Part shown: one piece after another, positions 52,488 to 63,622 of the stretch
Position numbering within the stretch: the first letter of the stretch is position 1
How the letters are laid out: every line of letters starts with the position of its first letter
From: Dendrolimus kikuchii
Taxonomy: Eukaryota > Arthropoda > Insecta > Lepidoptera > Lasiocampidae
Direction: 5' to 3'
Assembly: GCA_019925095.2 (NCBI GenBank)
Contig: CM034412.1
Span: 14,980,001-15,044,000 of the forward strand
DNA length: 64,000 nucleotides
Translations under genes and position numbers: made by a program
Notes under the pieces: model-generated
Told to the model about the DNA's origin: nothing
The model's database searches: none
Seen by the model: only the letters and a program-made list of their open reading frames with translations

Positions 52488-52958
52488 GGGTCAATTTACA
52501 CTAGCGTAGAGTCGAGGCGCATCGAAGCGTCTATCCAAAACTGAATATAACAAATTCAACCTCGACTCCACAGCGTAACGCACACATTACTTCTGAGATT
52601 TTAAAAAGACGCGCGTATTCTTCGGAATTCGCGCGTGAAAAACGCTGATTGGTGCGCGTGCATTCTCGCGTATCCATGCGCCCACTAGCGAACCTATGCG
52701 TCATCAGTCGGAAATTGGCCTGCGTCGGTGTTGAATACGATCAACTTCCGATATAAGTAATACCATAGCAAGATCAATGTCAACCATTTTACACACGTTT
52801 CAGCTACGAGAGCCAACTGGCAAGTAATTCAATAGCACTGCTGTTGATGCCCATTACTACACGTAAAAGAGTGCGCGCGAATTCGTGCGGCTTCGCTTTA
52901 GTTGTAAAGAATTTGACGCTTCGATGCGCTTCGACTCTGCGCCAGTATAAATTGACCC
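52488..52958. mobile_element. Harbinger-like MITE, 471 bp
   Basis: TIRs of about 45 bp, imperfect: gggtcaatttacactagcg with cgcatcgaagcgtc at left and the inverse at right. Flanked by TAA on both sides (52485-52487, 52959-52961), the 3-bp TWA target typical of PIF/Harbinger. Non-coding. GC-richer interior (cgcgcgtattc, cgcgtgcattctcgcg). Confidence 0.78.
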
Positions 52959-52961
52959 TAA

Positions 52962-53390
52962 GACTATGTCAAATCTGAGGTTTGACTAGTCAAACCTAGA
53001 AACGCCAGGGCTTCGATGTTTGACTATAACATAGATATGGATTACTTTGATTGCTTCGTCCAAATTGTCAGACACCTGTGACACACCAGCACCACCAAAT
53101 GCCTTTATTAATCAAGTAAAGAACGCTGTTATATTTTAATTGTTGTTTTTGTTTAATTTGCCATATTGTTTATATCTGGTTTACATCTTGTTGTTATTTC
53201 AGCATTGACCTAAATTACATTTGAAACGAAATTAATTGTAATTCTCGCAAGCCGTTTCCCACAGATTTGAACCATAATATTTACTTTCGAAAAAGATTTG
53301 CATTTTTGGGAATAAACACTATTTTATATTCCTTTCCAGGGCTTGGAAATTTTTTGATATTAATTCAGCTTTTTTTTTTTTATTGGACTT
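52962..53390. other. No recognisable feature
   Basis: Nothing supported. Confidence 0.45.
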
Positions 53391-53394
53391 GACT

Positions 53395-53970
53395 TTATGT
53401 TGTTGGTCCGAAGACCTACAACTTTACCGGGGTTTTTGGGGCGAGTGCCTTCGCGAAGCGAAGGCGCTCGAGCCCGGGGGGGCAACTTGCTCGAGGGAGC
53501 TCCCTAAGGAGTTTTACCTCGGCTGGACTGTTGCCATGAGAGGGGGATGAATTTAATGATGCCGACCATAGGGCGACACAAAGCACTAATTGAGAACGGG
53601 CGACGGGTAATATAAAGTCCGAGGGGAAGGATCTCGGCGGGCCGGGATCGGTGGTTCGCGGCGGCCTACGCTATCTTACTGCCGTTTCGCAACGTGTTAT
53701 GGCTAGGAGAGAAGAAACGGCGAAAGAAACTTCCCAGCAACACGCCTAGTCTATCCTGTGGGGGGAGCTATGTTTCCTAGCGTCCCTCACGGGGACGTGG
53801 AGAGATCTTGATTGGCGGCGTCTGAGACGCCGCTGTCTGTGTCTGTCTGTCGGTGCCTGCCAGCCTACCGTTCTAACCGTGGGCGGACTGATCCGGGCCA
53901 GCCGTTTCGTAATAACGTCGACTGTGTCCGTTAGGACGTTACGCGGTCGTCGAACAAGAGCCTTTCGACG
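53395..53970. repeat. GC-rich unclassified repeat
   Basis: Sharply GC-richer than its surroundings. Part of it (tttcgcaacgtgttatggct, cttcccagcaacacgcctag) matches 58095-58165 in the LINE at 57960-58690, so at least that part is LINE 3' UTR on the minus strand. Confidence 0.5.
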
Positions 53971-53974
53971 AGGC

Positions 53975-54498
53975 TTATAATCGGACGAGATTAATTCAGT
54001 GTCATCTTATTCTCTATATTCATCTATCCTACGAAAATGAAGTCATATTATATAATCTAGCTCTATATTAAGTTTCATATAAATTCGTTCAGTAGTTTTC
54101 ACGTGATGCTCTAACAGACAGACAGGCATTTTCAGAATTTACTGGTCCTAGTTAGTCTGCTTCATATTTCTTATTTTTAAATTCAAACCCGAGACCTCCA
54201 ATAGATTTATTATGAAACTTATTTATGATGTTAAAACTTTCTTCTAAATAGTGGTTGGTACCCTTTGAATAAATTTCCATCGATTCCCCTTTTAGTGATA
54301 GATTTCAATATCCTCCTGAATACAAATAGAGGCGCCGACGGGGCTGCTTAGGCCGAGGCACGATTCCCAAATATATGCGAGACATACAAATAAAAGTTTT
54401 AATCTGGGCTTTTGAATATATTAACTTAAATCTTTCGTCTGTTACTTATGTGGATTTAGTTGAGTAATTCCATTTATCGATTGTTGTTCGGCTTTTGA
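53975..54498. other. No recognisable feature
   Basis: Nothing supported. Confidence 0.4.
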
Positions 54499-54499
54499 T

Positions 54500-55011
54500 A
54501 ATCATCATCATCATCATCCGAGCGTTAAATCCCGGTTGCCACTTCGACGCCCAGGGTCCGTTTTCCTACTTGTCTTTCTCCACTTTGCGCGATCTTCGGC
54601 ATCCCTTGTATTGAGACCATTGGTACGCATGTCATCCCTCACAACGTCAAGTCAGCATTTCTTGGGTCTATCCCTTCGAGCGGGACCTGGTGGAGGCGGC
54701 ATGGCTAGAGATTTGTTCCCCACGTAACTAACCAATTTCTGTAAAACGTACCAGCGTAAGCGACTCTCCTGCAGTTTGTGTGCTATGTCACGGACGGGAA
54801 GGCTGCCGCAGATGCGGGAGTTCCTGATGCGATCCTTTCGTGTGGCTCCACAAATCCACCGAAGCATATTCACTTCCGTGGCACGCAACTCCTGCTTGGG
54901 TCGCTCAAGTACAGGCCACGCTTCATTGCCATATAAAAGAACAGGTCTGATTATGGATTTGTAGACCTGTCCTTTTAACTTAACCAGCATTTTTGGGGTC
55001 ACAAATGACAC
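54500..55011 (-). mobile_element. LINE-A 3' end, longer copy
   Basis: KLKGQVYKSIIRPVLLYGNE, RATEVNMLRWICGATRKDRI, LQESRLRWYVLQK (a small deletion removes GH) and GRPKKC-like end, followed by the (GAT)n tail at 54500-54518. It shows how the sequence cut by the BEL element at 390 would continue. Confidence 0.78.
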
Positions 55012-55079
55012 CTACCTTACGATAAATTTAAGGCAATGTTTTAATAGGTGCTAGATTTACATGGGATAAATGATTGCAT

Positions 55080-55222
55080 GTGTTCAGCAGATACGCGGAC
55101 GGCCTACCTGATGGACAGCGGTTACCATCGCCTATAGACATTTGCAACACCAAAAGTGCTACAAATGCGCTGTTGCTCTCTAAAGGAAGGTTGGAATCCA
55201 GCTACTAATGCCGGAACATATT
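55080..55222 (-). mobile_element. Metulj-like SINE fragment
   Basis: tgttcagcagatacgcggac to aatgccggaacat; the T-tract and 5' half are missing. Confidence 0.75.
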
Positions 55223-55365
55223 GCGTCACGTTTCATTTACCAATATAGGTATTATAATTTAGCACAGTTAAAGACTATGGTTAATGCATGAACGTTATGC
55301 TGAAATAAATACAGATATTAGATATCGGTGTTAGAGCTGTTGATAAGATTGGTCGTTTTCTATAT

Positions 55366-55822
55366 TGTTACGAGTGCGGGACTCGAATTAAAATGCCATT
55401 AGAATTACTATAGAGTTTATTTAGAACTATACAAACACGTATAACACAGGTACAAATATAACTGATTTAATAACACGCGCAAAGTCCGTCACTATATAGA
55501 TTATCGAATGTACACAAGTCTTGTCTCGCTGCTGATTAACGCTTGACTGCCCCGCTCTCTCCATCCTGCCATCGTTTTATACTTCACAAATACAAGTGTG
55601 CCCACCCGTATTGTCGACTTAATTCCCTAGAAATCGTAATCCGCACACCTAACTAACTATGCAAATGGCCATAAACGAGTACAATAGGCTGTTCTCCACA
55701 ATAACCAATAATTAAGTAAACAAAAGAAGACAATCATAAAGGTATTACAATTGGTTCAAATGCCGACAGGTAATAGCGTGCTTCGTGGAAATTGACTTTG
55801 TCAGGGGGGCTAAGTTGTAACA
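55366..55822. repeat. Solo LTR-like repeat, 457 bp
   Basis: Begins TGTTACGAGT and ends TTGTAACA, the short inverted TGTTAC/GTAACA termini common in Gypsy LTRs. Collinear with 45065-45530. No internal region or gag-pol nearby. Confidence 0.68.
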
Positions 55823-55929
55823 ATAGCATCAAAAATATCCAATCTCATAAACGTGTAAATTTAATATTTAATATTGATTAGTGTACTGGTGTGCACATCA
55901 CGTAAATGATGAGAATTCTGTATATATAG

Positions 55930-56062
55930 TCTAAGTTAAATTAGGAACCATTAAGACTGCAAGGGTACAACAACTTGTCATCTTATTTTGTACTTCCCTC
56001 TCGGGGGATTGAGTCATAGGCTCTCGCCAGTGGTGCGTCTCCCTATTCAACGGGGTAACCAG
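55930..56062. repeat. Unclassified short repeat
   Basis: cttattttgtacttccctct followed by a ggggtaacca segment. Shares tcttattttgtac with 49505-49530. Placed just before a SINE. Confidence 0.35.
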
Positions 56063-56313
56063 GTTTGCCAGTTGGTAGGGCATTTGCCGGCTGGATGAGT
56101 ACCACCCCTGGTCTAAAGTACGTCGCCATAACAACCTTGAGTTGTGTTCCGGCATTAATGACCAGGTTCCAGTCTTCCTTAAGAGAGCAGCAGCGCATTT
56201 GTAGCACCTTTGGTGTTACAAATGTCTATAGGCGATGGTAACCGCTTTCCATTATGTGGGTCGTCTGTCTGTCTACTGAACTCCTGCAATAAAAATAAAT
56301 AAAAAAACCATCA
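56063..56313 (+). mobile_element. Metulj-like SINE, short form
   Basis: gccagttggtagggcatttg to ctgcaataaaaataaataaa. Starts at the short-form 5' boundary. Confidence 0.83.
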
Positions 56314-56349
56314 TCGACGCACCACACAACTTATATAAATTCCCACAGA

Positions 56350-56508
56350 ACATAAGTCAAGGATGTTATGGTGGCATATTCCATACTAGGGGTGGTTGCC
56401 TTCCAGTCGGGCGAATACCCTACCACCTGGCTGTAAGTTCTTTTGTCGCCCTTACGACAGGCCGCTCGGCCGGAGGAGATTGTATTCTTCCTCCATTCCT
56501 ACAAGGTA
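56350..56508 (-). mobile_element. Metulj-like SINE, 5' half
   Basis: gtcaaggatgttatggtggc to ttcctccattcctacaagg. It contains the 5' module and part of the core; the 3' half is missing. Confidence 0.75.
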
Positions 56509-56534
56509 TGAAGAGATTAATATATGTAGATGAC

Positions 56535-57556
56535 AACAGCTCGCGGACCGCGTTCGTAATACCGAAGTAAGAAAGAGAGTTGGTCTGAAAGAGTGTCGGG
56601 GTGAAGGTAAGAAAAGGAATGCTCCGGTGGTTCGGGCATGTGGAAAGAATGCATCGGATGGGACGCCGTCTCCTCCTTTTGCGAGCACGTTATGTTTGCG
56701 AAGGAGGAGGCGGAGCGGGAGCGTGAGCGTACGTCCTTGCTCCACTCCCGCCAAAGGAGGACGCGCCAACGCCGGAGGTCCGAGTTCGACCTTCGGCCAC
56801 CGTAAGCGGGCGGCGCGGGTGGGGCCCCTAGGGGTATAGGGGTTCTCACTCACCCGCACATGCCGTCGAGATGAGAGCGCGAGTGTTCCGCGCGCGCTCA
56901 TCTCTCTTCCCGTGGGGCGCGTTACAGACCGCCCCACGCATGGAATAGACCAAGTTGTAGCCGGGGGATACGTCCCCTGGCATAGGAAGAGGCCCAGTGA
57001 GGGGGGCCCACGCCTGCCAGGGCACCGCGGAGTCGGGCAGCCCATTTCCCGTAGCCCTGGCATAAGGCGCAGGACGGAACACCCAGGGGTTTTAGTGGGT
57101 ATCCCTAACTGGGGAGTGGCAATAGCGTGGCACCAGTTCTGACTGGGCACGCTAGTGCCACCCCCGATCTGGCGAATCCCACACTCACACGGGTCGCGAA
57201 CATCCCCCCAGGCTTCTGTGCCTGTCGCGGCTTAGTCCTCAAACGGATTTCCCCTGGCAAAAAAAAAAAATGTGGAAAGAATGCATGATGAAAGAATGAC
57301 TAAACAGATATACAATGCAAAAGTGGATGGATGCAGAAGCCGTGGAAGGCCGCGACAAACCTTCCATGATCAAATTGATCGTGTACTAGCAGAAGGTAAT
57401 GTCAGGAGCCTTAAGAACAGACGAGCGTGCATGACAAGAGTTATGAATGTCAAAGAAGCAAGTGAGGTGTGTAAGAATAAGCCTAAATGGCGCTCTGTTG
57501 TTCGTGCCTACCCCGCAAGGGAACTGGCGTGAAGTTATGTATGTATGTATGTACTA
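56535..57556 (+). mobile_element. LINE-B 3' end split by LINE-F
   Basis: gcgttcgtaataccgaagta to gctccggtggttcgggc, then after the insertion gatgaaagaatgactaaac to the (TATG)n tail. MTKQIYNAKVDGCRSRGRPR and AYPARELA are readable. Confidence 0.87.
56655..57269 (+). mobile_element. LINE-F 3' end nested in LINE-B
   Basis: 615-bp GC-rich insertion with caggggttttagtgggtatc, cccacactcacacg and a 12-A tail, flanked by the exact 17-bp TSD atgtggaaagaatgcat at 56638-56654 and 57270-57286. ORFs on both strands here are low-complexity readings of GC-rich 3' UTR and not genes. Confidence 0.88.
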
Positions 57557-57559
57557 CAA

Positions 57560-57955
57560 TTACTTCTCGAGGGTATAATCAAGTTGTAGCATGTAATGGT
57601 CCGACACGCACTTAGCTGAGTTTTATTTCACAATAGTTTCAGAATTTGTTTCCGAAGGCCCACTTTAAAAATTCACGAAACATTTTACGAGTTGATAGAA
57701 CAATCAACTTTTTGAATGAAAACCTACCTTCATATAGAATTCTATCCAATCCCAACCGTTGTTTGCCTTACAAACAGACGGCTATCACATTTGCATATTA
57801 ATAACCAGGGGGTGCTTGAATGGAGCACACCCTTTCAAGGTCAACTGTGAGTTATCTGCCTTTCCAGAGCAAGGCTTCATGGGGCTTTACTTTCTTACTT
57901 ACATTACCATGCAAGTTTTGTGAACCATGGTGAGTAAGTCGTGGTAGCTTAGTGA
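57560..57955. other. No recognisable feature
   Basis: Nothing supported. Confidence 0.45.
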
Positions 57956-57959
57956 TTAG

Positions 57960-58690
57960 CGAACTCTCAAAATCAAATTCAAAAGTTTTTTTTATTCAAA
58001 ATAACTTTTCAAATTCAAAAGTTTTTATTCAAAATAAGTTCCACTGGAGAACACTTTTTAAAGGTCATACATGTAAGTTAACTTCCTATTCTATGTACAC
58101 CGCTTCGCAACGTGTTGATGCTGTAAAGGAGAAGAAGCGGCAAGAAACTCCCCAGCAACACGTCTAGCTAAATATTGTTTTTCTTTATATTTCATGTTCT
58201 ATTTATATCTCAAATCCTTTTTTTTTATAAGCTTTGTAGAGAAGTATGTTACAGAATCACTTTTTGAAGAATTAATGGACTTGTAGCAAACGATGCATAC
58301 TCAATAAGACCAAGACAATAAAAGGAAAGAACAATAATATTATAGTTATAATAATGACATGACGTGCTAAAATGTTATGCTGCAATATGTCTCCACAAAT
58401 TCCTTACAAGCATGGAAAGATAAAAAAATAAAAAAAAACGTTATACAGAATTTAGTATAAGAGGTTGGAGCGAGCTGCTATGTAAATGAATTTTTGTCAT
58501 TTAAGTATTCTTCAATAGTGTAGTATCCCCTTTTTAGCAAGATGCTTTTTAATTTAGTTTTAAATTTAGTGAAAGGCAGATCTAACATTTCACTCGGAAT
58601 CTTATTGAAGAAGCGTATACCAACCCCCAAGAAAGAGGACAGTACTTTTTGTAATCTAAAAGATGGCACTTTCACTAGAAAACATTTTTT
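57960..58690 (-). mobile_element. CR1/jockey-like LINE C-terminus and 3' UTR
   Basis: Minus strand: LGVGIRFFNKIPSEMLDLPF and KLKSILLKRGYYTIEEYLND, the classical end of these LINEs. The 3' UTR to the left contains ctagacgtgttgctggggag and cttattttgaataaa with repeated tttgaatttga at 57965-58030. Confidence 0.75.
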
Positions 58691-58845
58691 TCAATATAAA
58701 ACCCAAATCTCATGGCAATAAAATTAATATTGGACTATTTTGAAGCTATATTGAATGCAATGCAAGAAGAATCATCAAAATCGATTCGAAAGTAGGGGGT
58801 TATATGCTCAATATATGGGCATCCTTTATAACCCAATTAATTCGT

Positions 58846-59160
58846 ATCCGTGCAGGAACGGAGAAAGGATACAATTTCCTGCGTTGGGGCGGCCTGTCGT
58901 AAGAGGCGACTTAACAACCCACAGCCACGTGGTAAGGCATTTGCCCGACTGGATGGCTACCAACCCTGGTCTAAAGTATGTCGCCATAACAACCTTGAGT
59001 TGTGTTCCGGAATTACTGACCAGGTTCCAGTCTCCTTTAAGAGAGCAGCAGCAGCGCATTTGTAGCAACTTCGGTGGTGCAAATGTCCATAGGCGATGGT
59101 AACCGCTTTCCATCAAGTGGGCCGTCTGCCTGTCTGCTGATCTCCTGCAATAAAAAAAAA
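58846..59160 (+). mobile_element. Metulj-like SINE, long form
   Basis: Complete, atccgtgcaggaacgg to ctgcaataaaaaaaaa. One extra cag in the gcagcag run. Confidence 0.88.
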
Positions 59161-59289
59161 TCAATGTTAGTTGATAGATAGATACTCTTCTTCCAGTTAA
59201 AAGGCTCTGATACTCCATACCTACCTATATGTATACTCAATTTTCTACCAATGATAAGGAAGGCAATGAATGTGCATTAATAATAATAC

Positions 59290-59850
59290 AATAAATAACC
59301 CGCAGGGGGGCTTTGTGGCGAAGCCTTAGGTTAGTAGCGACACCTCGTACCTGACTCCGGGAGCCAAGGCAAGGCCCTCACCTCCGTGCTTGCTTTCGCC
59401 AGCCGGCACGGAGTGGAGATCGCTAGAGCTAAGACTCAAGCTCCAGGGGTGGAAGTGATAAATGGCATCACGTCAGAAGTAGCTTCGGTGAACCTGCAGC
59501 CCACCTCTCTACACCCCTTAGCCACTCACACCCATGTTGTCCTTTTTTAAGGCATTTTTTGGGGCCCATTAAGGGAATGGCGAGTCACCGTCTGCCAATT
59601 TTTTCATGTTCCCCGAACATTGCGACGGGCAGACGCCATAGTCCCCATATTCCCAGACCCCTAGTACCACTAGCAGTTCACCCCAATAGCCCGGTATGTT
59701 ATGTGTGGTGTAGACAGGGATAATCGCCGGTCAGTGTCACGCCACATTTATATTAAATTTGTCAAAGGGCCTCTACGTGTTGGCCTTTCCATGGCCCCAA
59801 GTAAGCCTCCAAATGTCCGGGCCATTTTTATGGCTCGTGGTCTTGAAAGA
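59290..59850. repeat. GC-richer unclassified repeat
   Basis: aataacccgcaggggggctt, ccacctctctacacccctta and gcgacgggcagacgcc stand out from the AT-rich context. Probably a LINE 3' region, but no coding tail was found. Confidence 0.4.
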
Positions 59851-59858
59851 CATACAAT

Positions 59859-59976
59859 GAAATAATATCACCCATATTTCTGGCTAGGTTTCAACTTATA
59901 TATCTTACTAAGTATACATATATTTAGTAAGATATATAAGTTGAAATCTAGCCAGAAATATGGGTGATATTATTTC
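59859..59976. repeat. Near-perfect 53-bp hairpin
   Basis: Arms 59859-59911 and 59924-59976 with one mismatch and a 12-nt loop. AT-rich outer ends, tctggctag in the middle. It could be a tiny MITE or an RNA hairpin. Confidence 0.88.
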
Positions 59977-59984
59977 TTTTATTT

Positions 59985-60590
59985 CGATAAATATGAATGG
60001 ACTATATATTACTTGTATGCCTCATAACATTACATAAACTGTAATACAAAGCAGTGGTGGTTAAAGTTGGAAATCTTGGCACAGTGTAAATACTTTCAGT
60101 AGTAATCCTACGCGTTTTCGAGGGGTTCTACATTGTCTTGATGGTGCCTGAGTTTTGTCAGATCCCGGCGATTGACTCTGGTGGCTGCGCTATCTTCAGT
60201 GACTTCACCTCTCATCGCTTTGGTCTAATCCCTAGCAAAGGACCCGATAGTGTGCGAAATGCGGAGAATTACCTCTCAAACAATTTAAAAGAAAATTATT
60301 GTCATGGCTGGTTGAGAAATGTTTTTATCGGGTAGCCGAATTGTTTAGTTACATCAAATGAAATTTATTTATTTTATTACCAACATGCGATAATTATTCA
60401 ATATATTCGACAATTCATTATTATTAATAAAGTGACATTCATAAAATATATAATCGTATTTAACTTTGACATAAAGGTGACAAAATTGTGCAACAAATTG
60501 TAATGATCATACACGAACAATGAATGTTTATAAACCATATTAGTTTTTAAGAAAATTTGTGTGCCAGCAGATGGCGAAACATGTTCTCAT
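59985..60590. other. Mostly unassigned; LINE-G trace
   Basis: ggtctaatccctagcaaagg and cccgatagtgtgcgaaat at 60222-60262 are a decayed LINE-G terminus. The rest is unassigned. Confidence 0.4.
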
Positions 60591-60594
60591 TATA

Positions 60595-60665
60595 CCATAA
60601 GGCCTTGTTATCCATGTTTCATACAAATAAAGGTTTCATACAAATAAAGATTTCATTTCATTTCA
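60595..60665 (+). repeat. LINE-like tail with (TTTCA)n
   Basis: catacaaataaaggtttcat is repeated, then tttcatttcatttcat. It looks like a polyadenylation signal plus tandem tail. Confidence 0.5.
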
Positions 60666-60844
60666 TGCATTTTCTACCGCCTCAAAAAAAAACAAATTAA
60701 ATATGTCAGATTAGTAAAATTTGAGTATTTCATTTATGAATACAGAAATTAATACATGGTAGTTTTTAACCAGCGTGATCTTTGTTTTTCATAGAATGCT
60801 TTTTTTATTCATATCTCAACTTTATTTACCTATTTTAATATACT

Positions 60845-61115
60845 GCATGATGAAAGAATGACTAAACAGATATACAATGCAAAAATGAATGGATGCAGAA
60901 GACGTGGAAGGCCACGACACACCTTCCATGATTAAATTGATTGTGTACTAGCGGAAGGTGATGTCAGGAGCTTTAAGAACAGAGGAGCGTGCATGACAAG
61001 AGCTTTGAATGTCAAAGAGGCAAGTGAGGTGTGTAAGAATAAGCCTGAATGGCGCTCTGTTGTCCGTGTCTACCCCGCTAGGGAACTGGCGTGAAGTTAT
61101 GTATGTATGTGTATG
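60845..61115 (+). mobile_element. LINE-B 3' end
   Basis: gcatgatgaaagaatgact to the tail, flanked by the exact 14-bp TSD tattttaatatact at 60831-60844 and 61116-61129. Contains an in-frame stop (gattaaattgattg). Confidence 0.92.
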
Positions 61116-61227
61116 TATTTTAATATACTAAGTAAGTATGTATTTCATTATAAGTTCCTGGACTAAGGAGAATTTAAATACTTAAAAAATAAAAATTTCA
61201 CATTGTCATAAGTCTTTATATTATTTA

Positions 61228-61459
61228 CTAGCTGTGCCCGCGCCGTCGTTCGCGTGGAATTTGTTTTCAAGCCCCCCGATTTTGAAACATTCTTCATTGA
61301 TGCTCCGCTCCTATTGGTCTTAGCGTGATGATATATAGTCTATAGTCTTTCTCAATAAATGATCTATTTAAAACTGAAAGAATTTTTCAAATCTGACCAG
61401 TAGTTCCTGAGATTAGTGCGTTCAAACAAACAAACTCTTCAGCTTTATAAGATAATAGT
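61228..61459 (-). mobile_element. Non-autonomous Helitron
   Basis: CTAG at 61228-61231 preceded by A, ctgtgcccgcgccgtcgttc, usual blocks, and a degraded 5' end (ttataagataatagta). Confidence 0.78.
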
Positions 61460-61464
61460 AATTT

Positions 61465-62300
61465 ACGCTGCAGTGTATTTAAAACTCTCGCAAATAGTTC
61501 CCTACCTCAATTTACTTTTGTCTATGGTTTATTAGCTTGCCTGTAAAAAGACAGTTCGGCTGTAACACGGCGGCGTGTAACCCAAATAATGTTCATTGTC
61601 TACAAATGGTAAGACATGAGTATAATTTTCATAACTTGCTTTAATGTTAGGATACTGGTTATTTTACGCGCGAAACTACAATTCATAAGAACTAAACAAA
61701 CTCCCAAGTAAACATATCAAAAAATAAAACAAAAGTTAAAGTCTGTAAGATCAGATTAAAAAAAAAACCATTAAAAATTAATAACTCAAAAACCAAAAAA
61801 ATGTAAGACATACATACGTGATTCAGGAACCCCTCTATATGAATTAATTACATCTGGGCGTTACTGCTTTGGCCGCTGAGTTAAATTCGGCACAAGAGAC
61901 GCCGTGTAACTACTGGTAGTAATGTATCAACTGTGGTCTTGGCATGAAGACGCTACGACTGATGTATGCGACGCCGGTCTGGGCGCCGACTGGTCTGGAA
62001 ACAGGAGACTGGCTGCCACCAAGAAATATGTTTGTAGAACTAACATTATGCTGATATGCACCGTCATACTATACCGCCATTAGTTATTGGCTAAAGTGTA
62101 TTACGTAGATTCATATAATATTGCGACGACGTAGTGGCTCCGTTATATTTTCTAACCAGTCACATACGTACATATTCACGCCTGTTTCCCATTGGGTAGG
62201 CAGAGACGATGGACCTTAACCTATTACCATCCCGACAAACTCTTTTCGCTTCATCAACTCTCATTAATCTTTTCATATTGTTGGCATACTAAAATATATG
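61465..62300. other. No recognisable feature
   Basis: cacgcctgtttcccattggg near 62175 resembles a generic lepidopteran repeat end. No gene supported. Confidence 0.4.
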
Positions 62301-62307
62301 GCATGTT

Positions 62308-62616
62308 TTTTTTTTTGCAGGAGTTCAGCAGACAGGCAGACGGCCCACTTAGTGGAAAGCGGTTACCATCGCCTATAGACATTTGCAACACCAAAGGTGC
62401 TACAAATGCGCTGCTGCTCTCTTAAAGGGGACTGGAACCTGGTCACTAATGCCGGAACACAACACAAGGTTGTTATGGCGGCATACTCTAGACCAGGGGT
62501 GGTCGCCATCCAGTCGAGCAAATACTCTACCACCTGGCTGTGGGTTGTTTAGTCGCCTCTTACGACAGGCCGCCGGGCCGCAGGAAATTGTATTCTTTCT
62601 CCGTTCCTGCACGGAT
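62308..62616 (-). mobile_element. Metulj-like SINE, long form
   Basis: Complete, T-tract to gttcctgcacggat. Confidence 0.87.
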
Positions 62617-62619
62617 ACG

Positions 62620-63315
62620 ATTTATATAAGTATAGTAAATAAATAGATAAGTAATAAACGTTGGAATGATCACAAAACTTATTAGAAGTACACACACGTA
62701 ATTCTTAGTTCTTACAAGTATAGCCGAATACAACAAAACCAAATTGTAGGGCAAAAAAATTTGTAATCACATAAATCACGCAAAGTCGTTATAAGATATT
62801 CGCTCCGAAACTGCACTACGTAACGCTTCGCTCGCAGTCGGAACACGACTAGAGCATTTCCCGACTGACCGACTCTCATCTATTTGTAAATGATGACATA
62901 ACATAAGATATTAGAAATAAGTTTGGAAAATGTATAAAAGCAAAGTAGATAAAATATGTGTAAATTAAAAATTAGCAGTAGTGGAAATAATGTAAGAAAA
63001 CAATCGATGAATAAGACGAAAGTAGTATAAAGGTCAAAATATATTACATTGTATAATTAAGCAAGTAAAACTAATAATTGTTAATTAACCCTAAGTCCGT
63101 AGGTTCCCGATGATCTAACACTTTATGGAGACATTGCCACACGCCTGGTAGACGTCTCATGTGCTGACCTTTATTTTAGCCAAAGAATTAGCACGGCTAT
63201 GCAATGAGGTGGCGTTACCATCGTTTTGGGAACCTCCACAAGAAATGACAGTGGTTTGGGACCAATTTTTTCTCTATAGTTTTTTTTTTAATTCTTTATA
63301 ACGGACACACTTTTG
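62620..63315. other. No recognisable feature
   Basis: AT-rich sequence; nothing supported. Confidence 0.45.
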
Positions 63316-63319
63316 ATAA

Positions 63320-63475
63320 TAGAATAGACAACAATAGAATAGAGTAGAATATAATATAAATATTCTTTATTGTACAATAAAATTTAAGAAACAATACTCA
63401 AAACAGCTTAGAAATAAGTACAAATGGCGGCCTTATAGGGAAGCGACCTTTTTCAGACAATCTTGGGATGGACAG
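63320..63475 (-). mobile_element. LINE-H 3' end, inverted
   Basis: (AGAAT)n tail at left, tctttattgtacaataaa, aaatggcggccttatagg, gcgacctttttcagacaat: reverse complement of the 52295-52420 family. Confidence 0.68.
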
Positions 63476-63622
63476 ATAAAAATTGCACAAAAGCTAAAGT
63501 AGGGTTTTATTTGCATAATATTCTTTAAAAAATTTTTATTAAAAAATACATATTAATATACATAGATACATAAATATACATATAGATTTAATACTGAAAT
63601 ACAAAGTTTTCTTAAGTACTAT

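Noticed and set aside
56452..57150. 232-codon minus-strand ORF and its 110-codon neighbour
   Set aside because: They cross the junctions of LINE-F and LINE-B and reflect GC-rich 3' UTR. No domain.
62821..62880. gctccgaaactgcactacgt-type GC block considered as a regulatory element
   Set aside because: No second copy or known motif; not supported.
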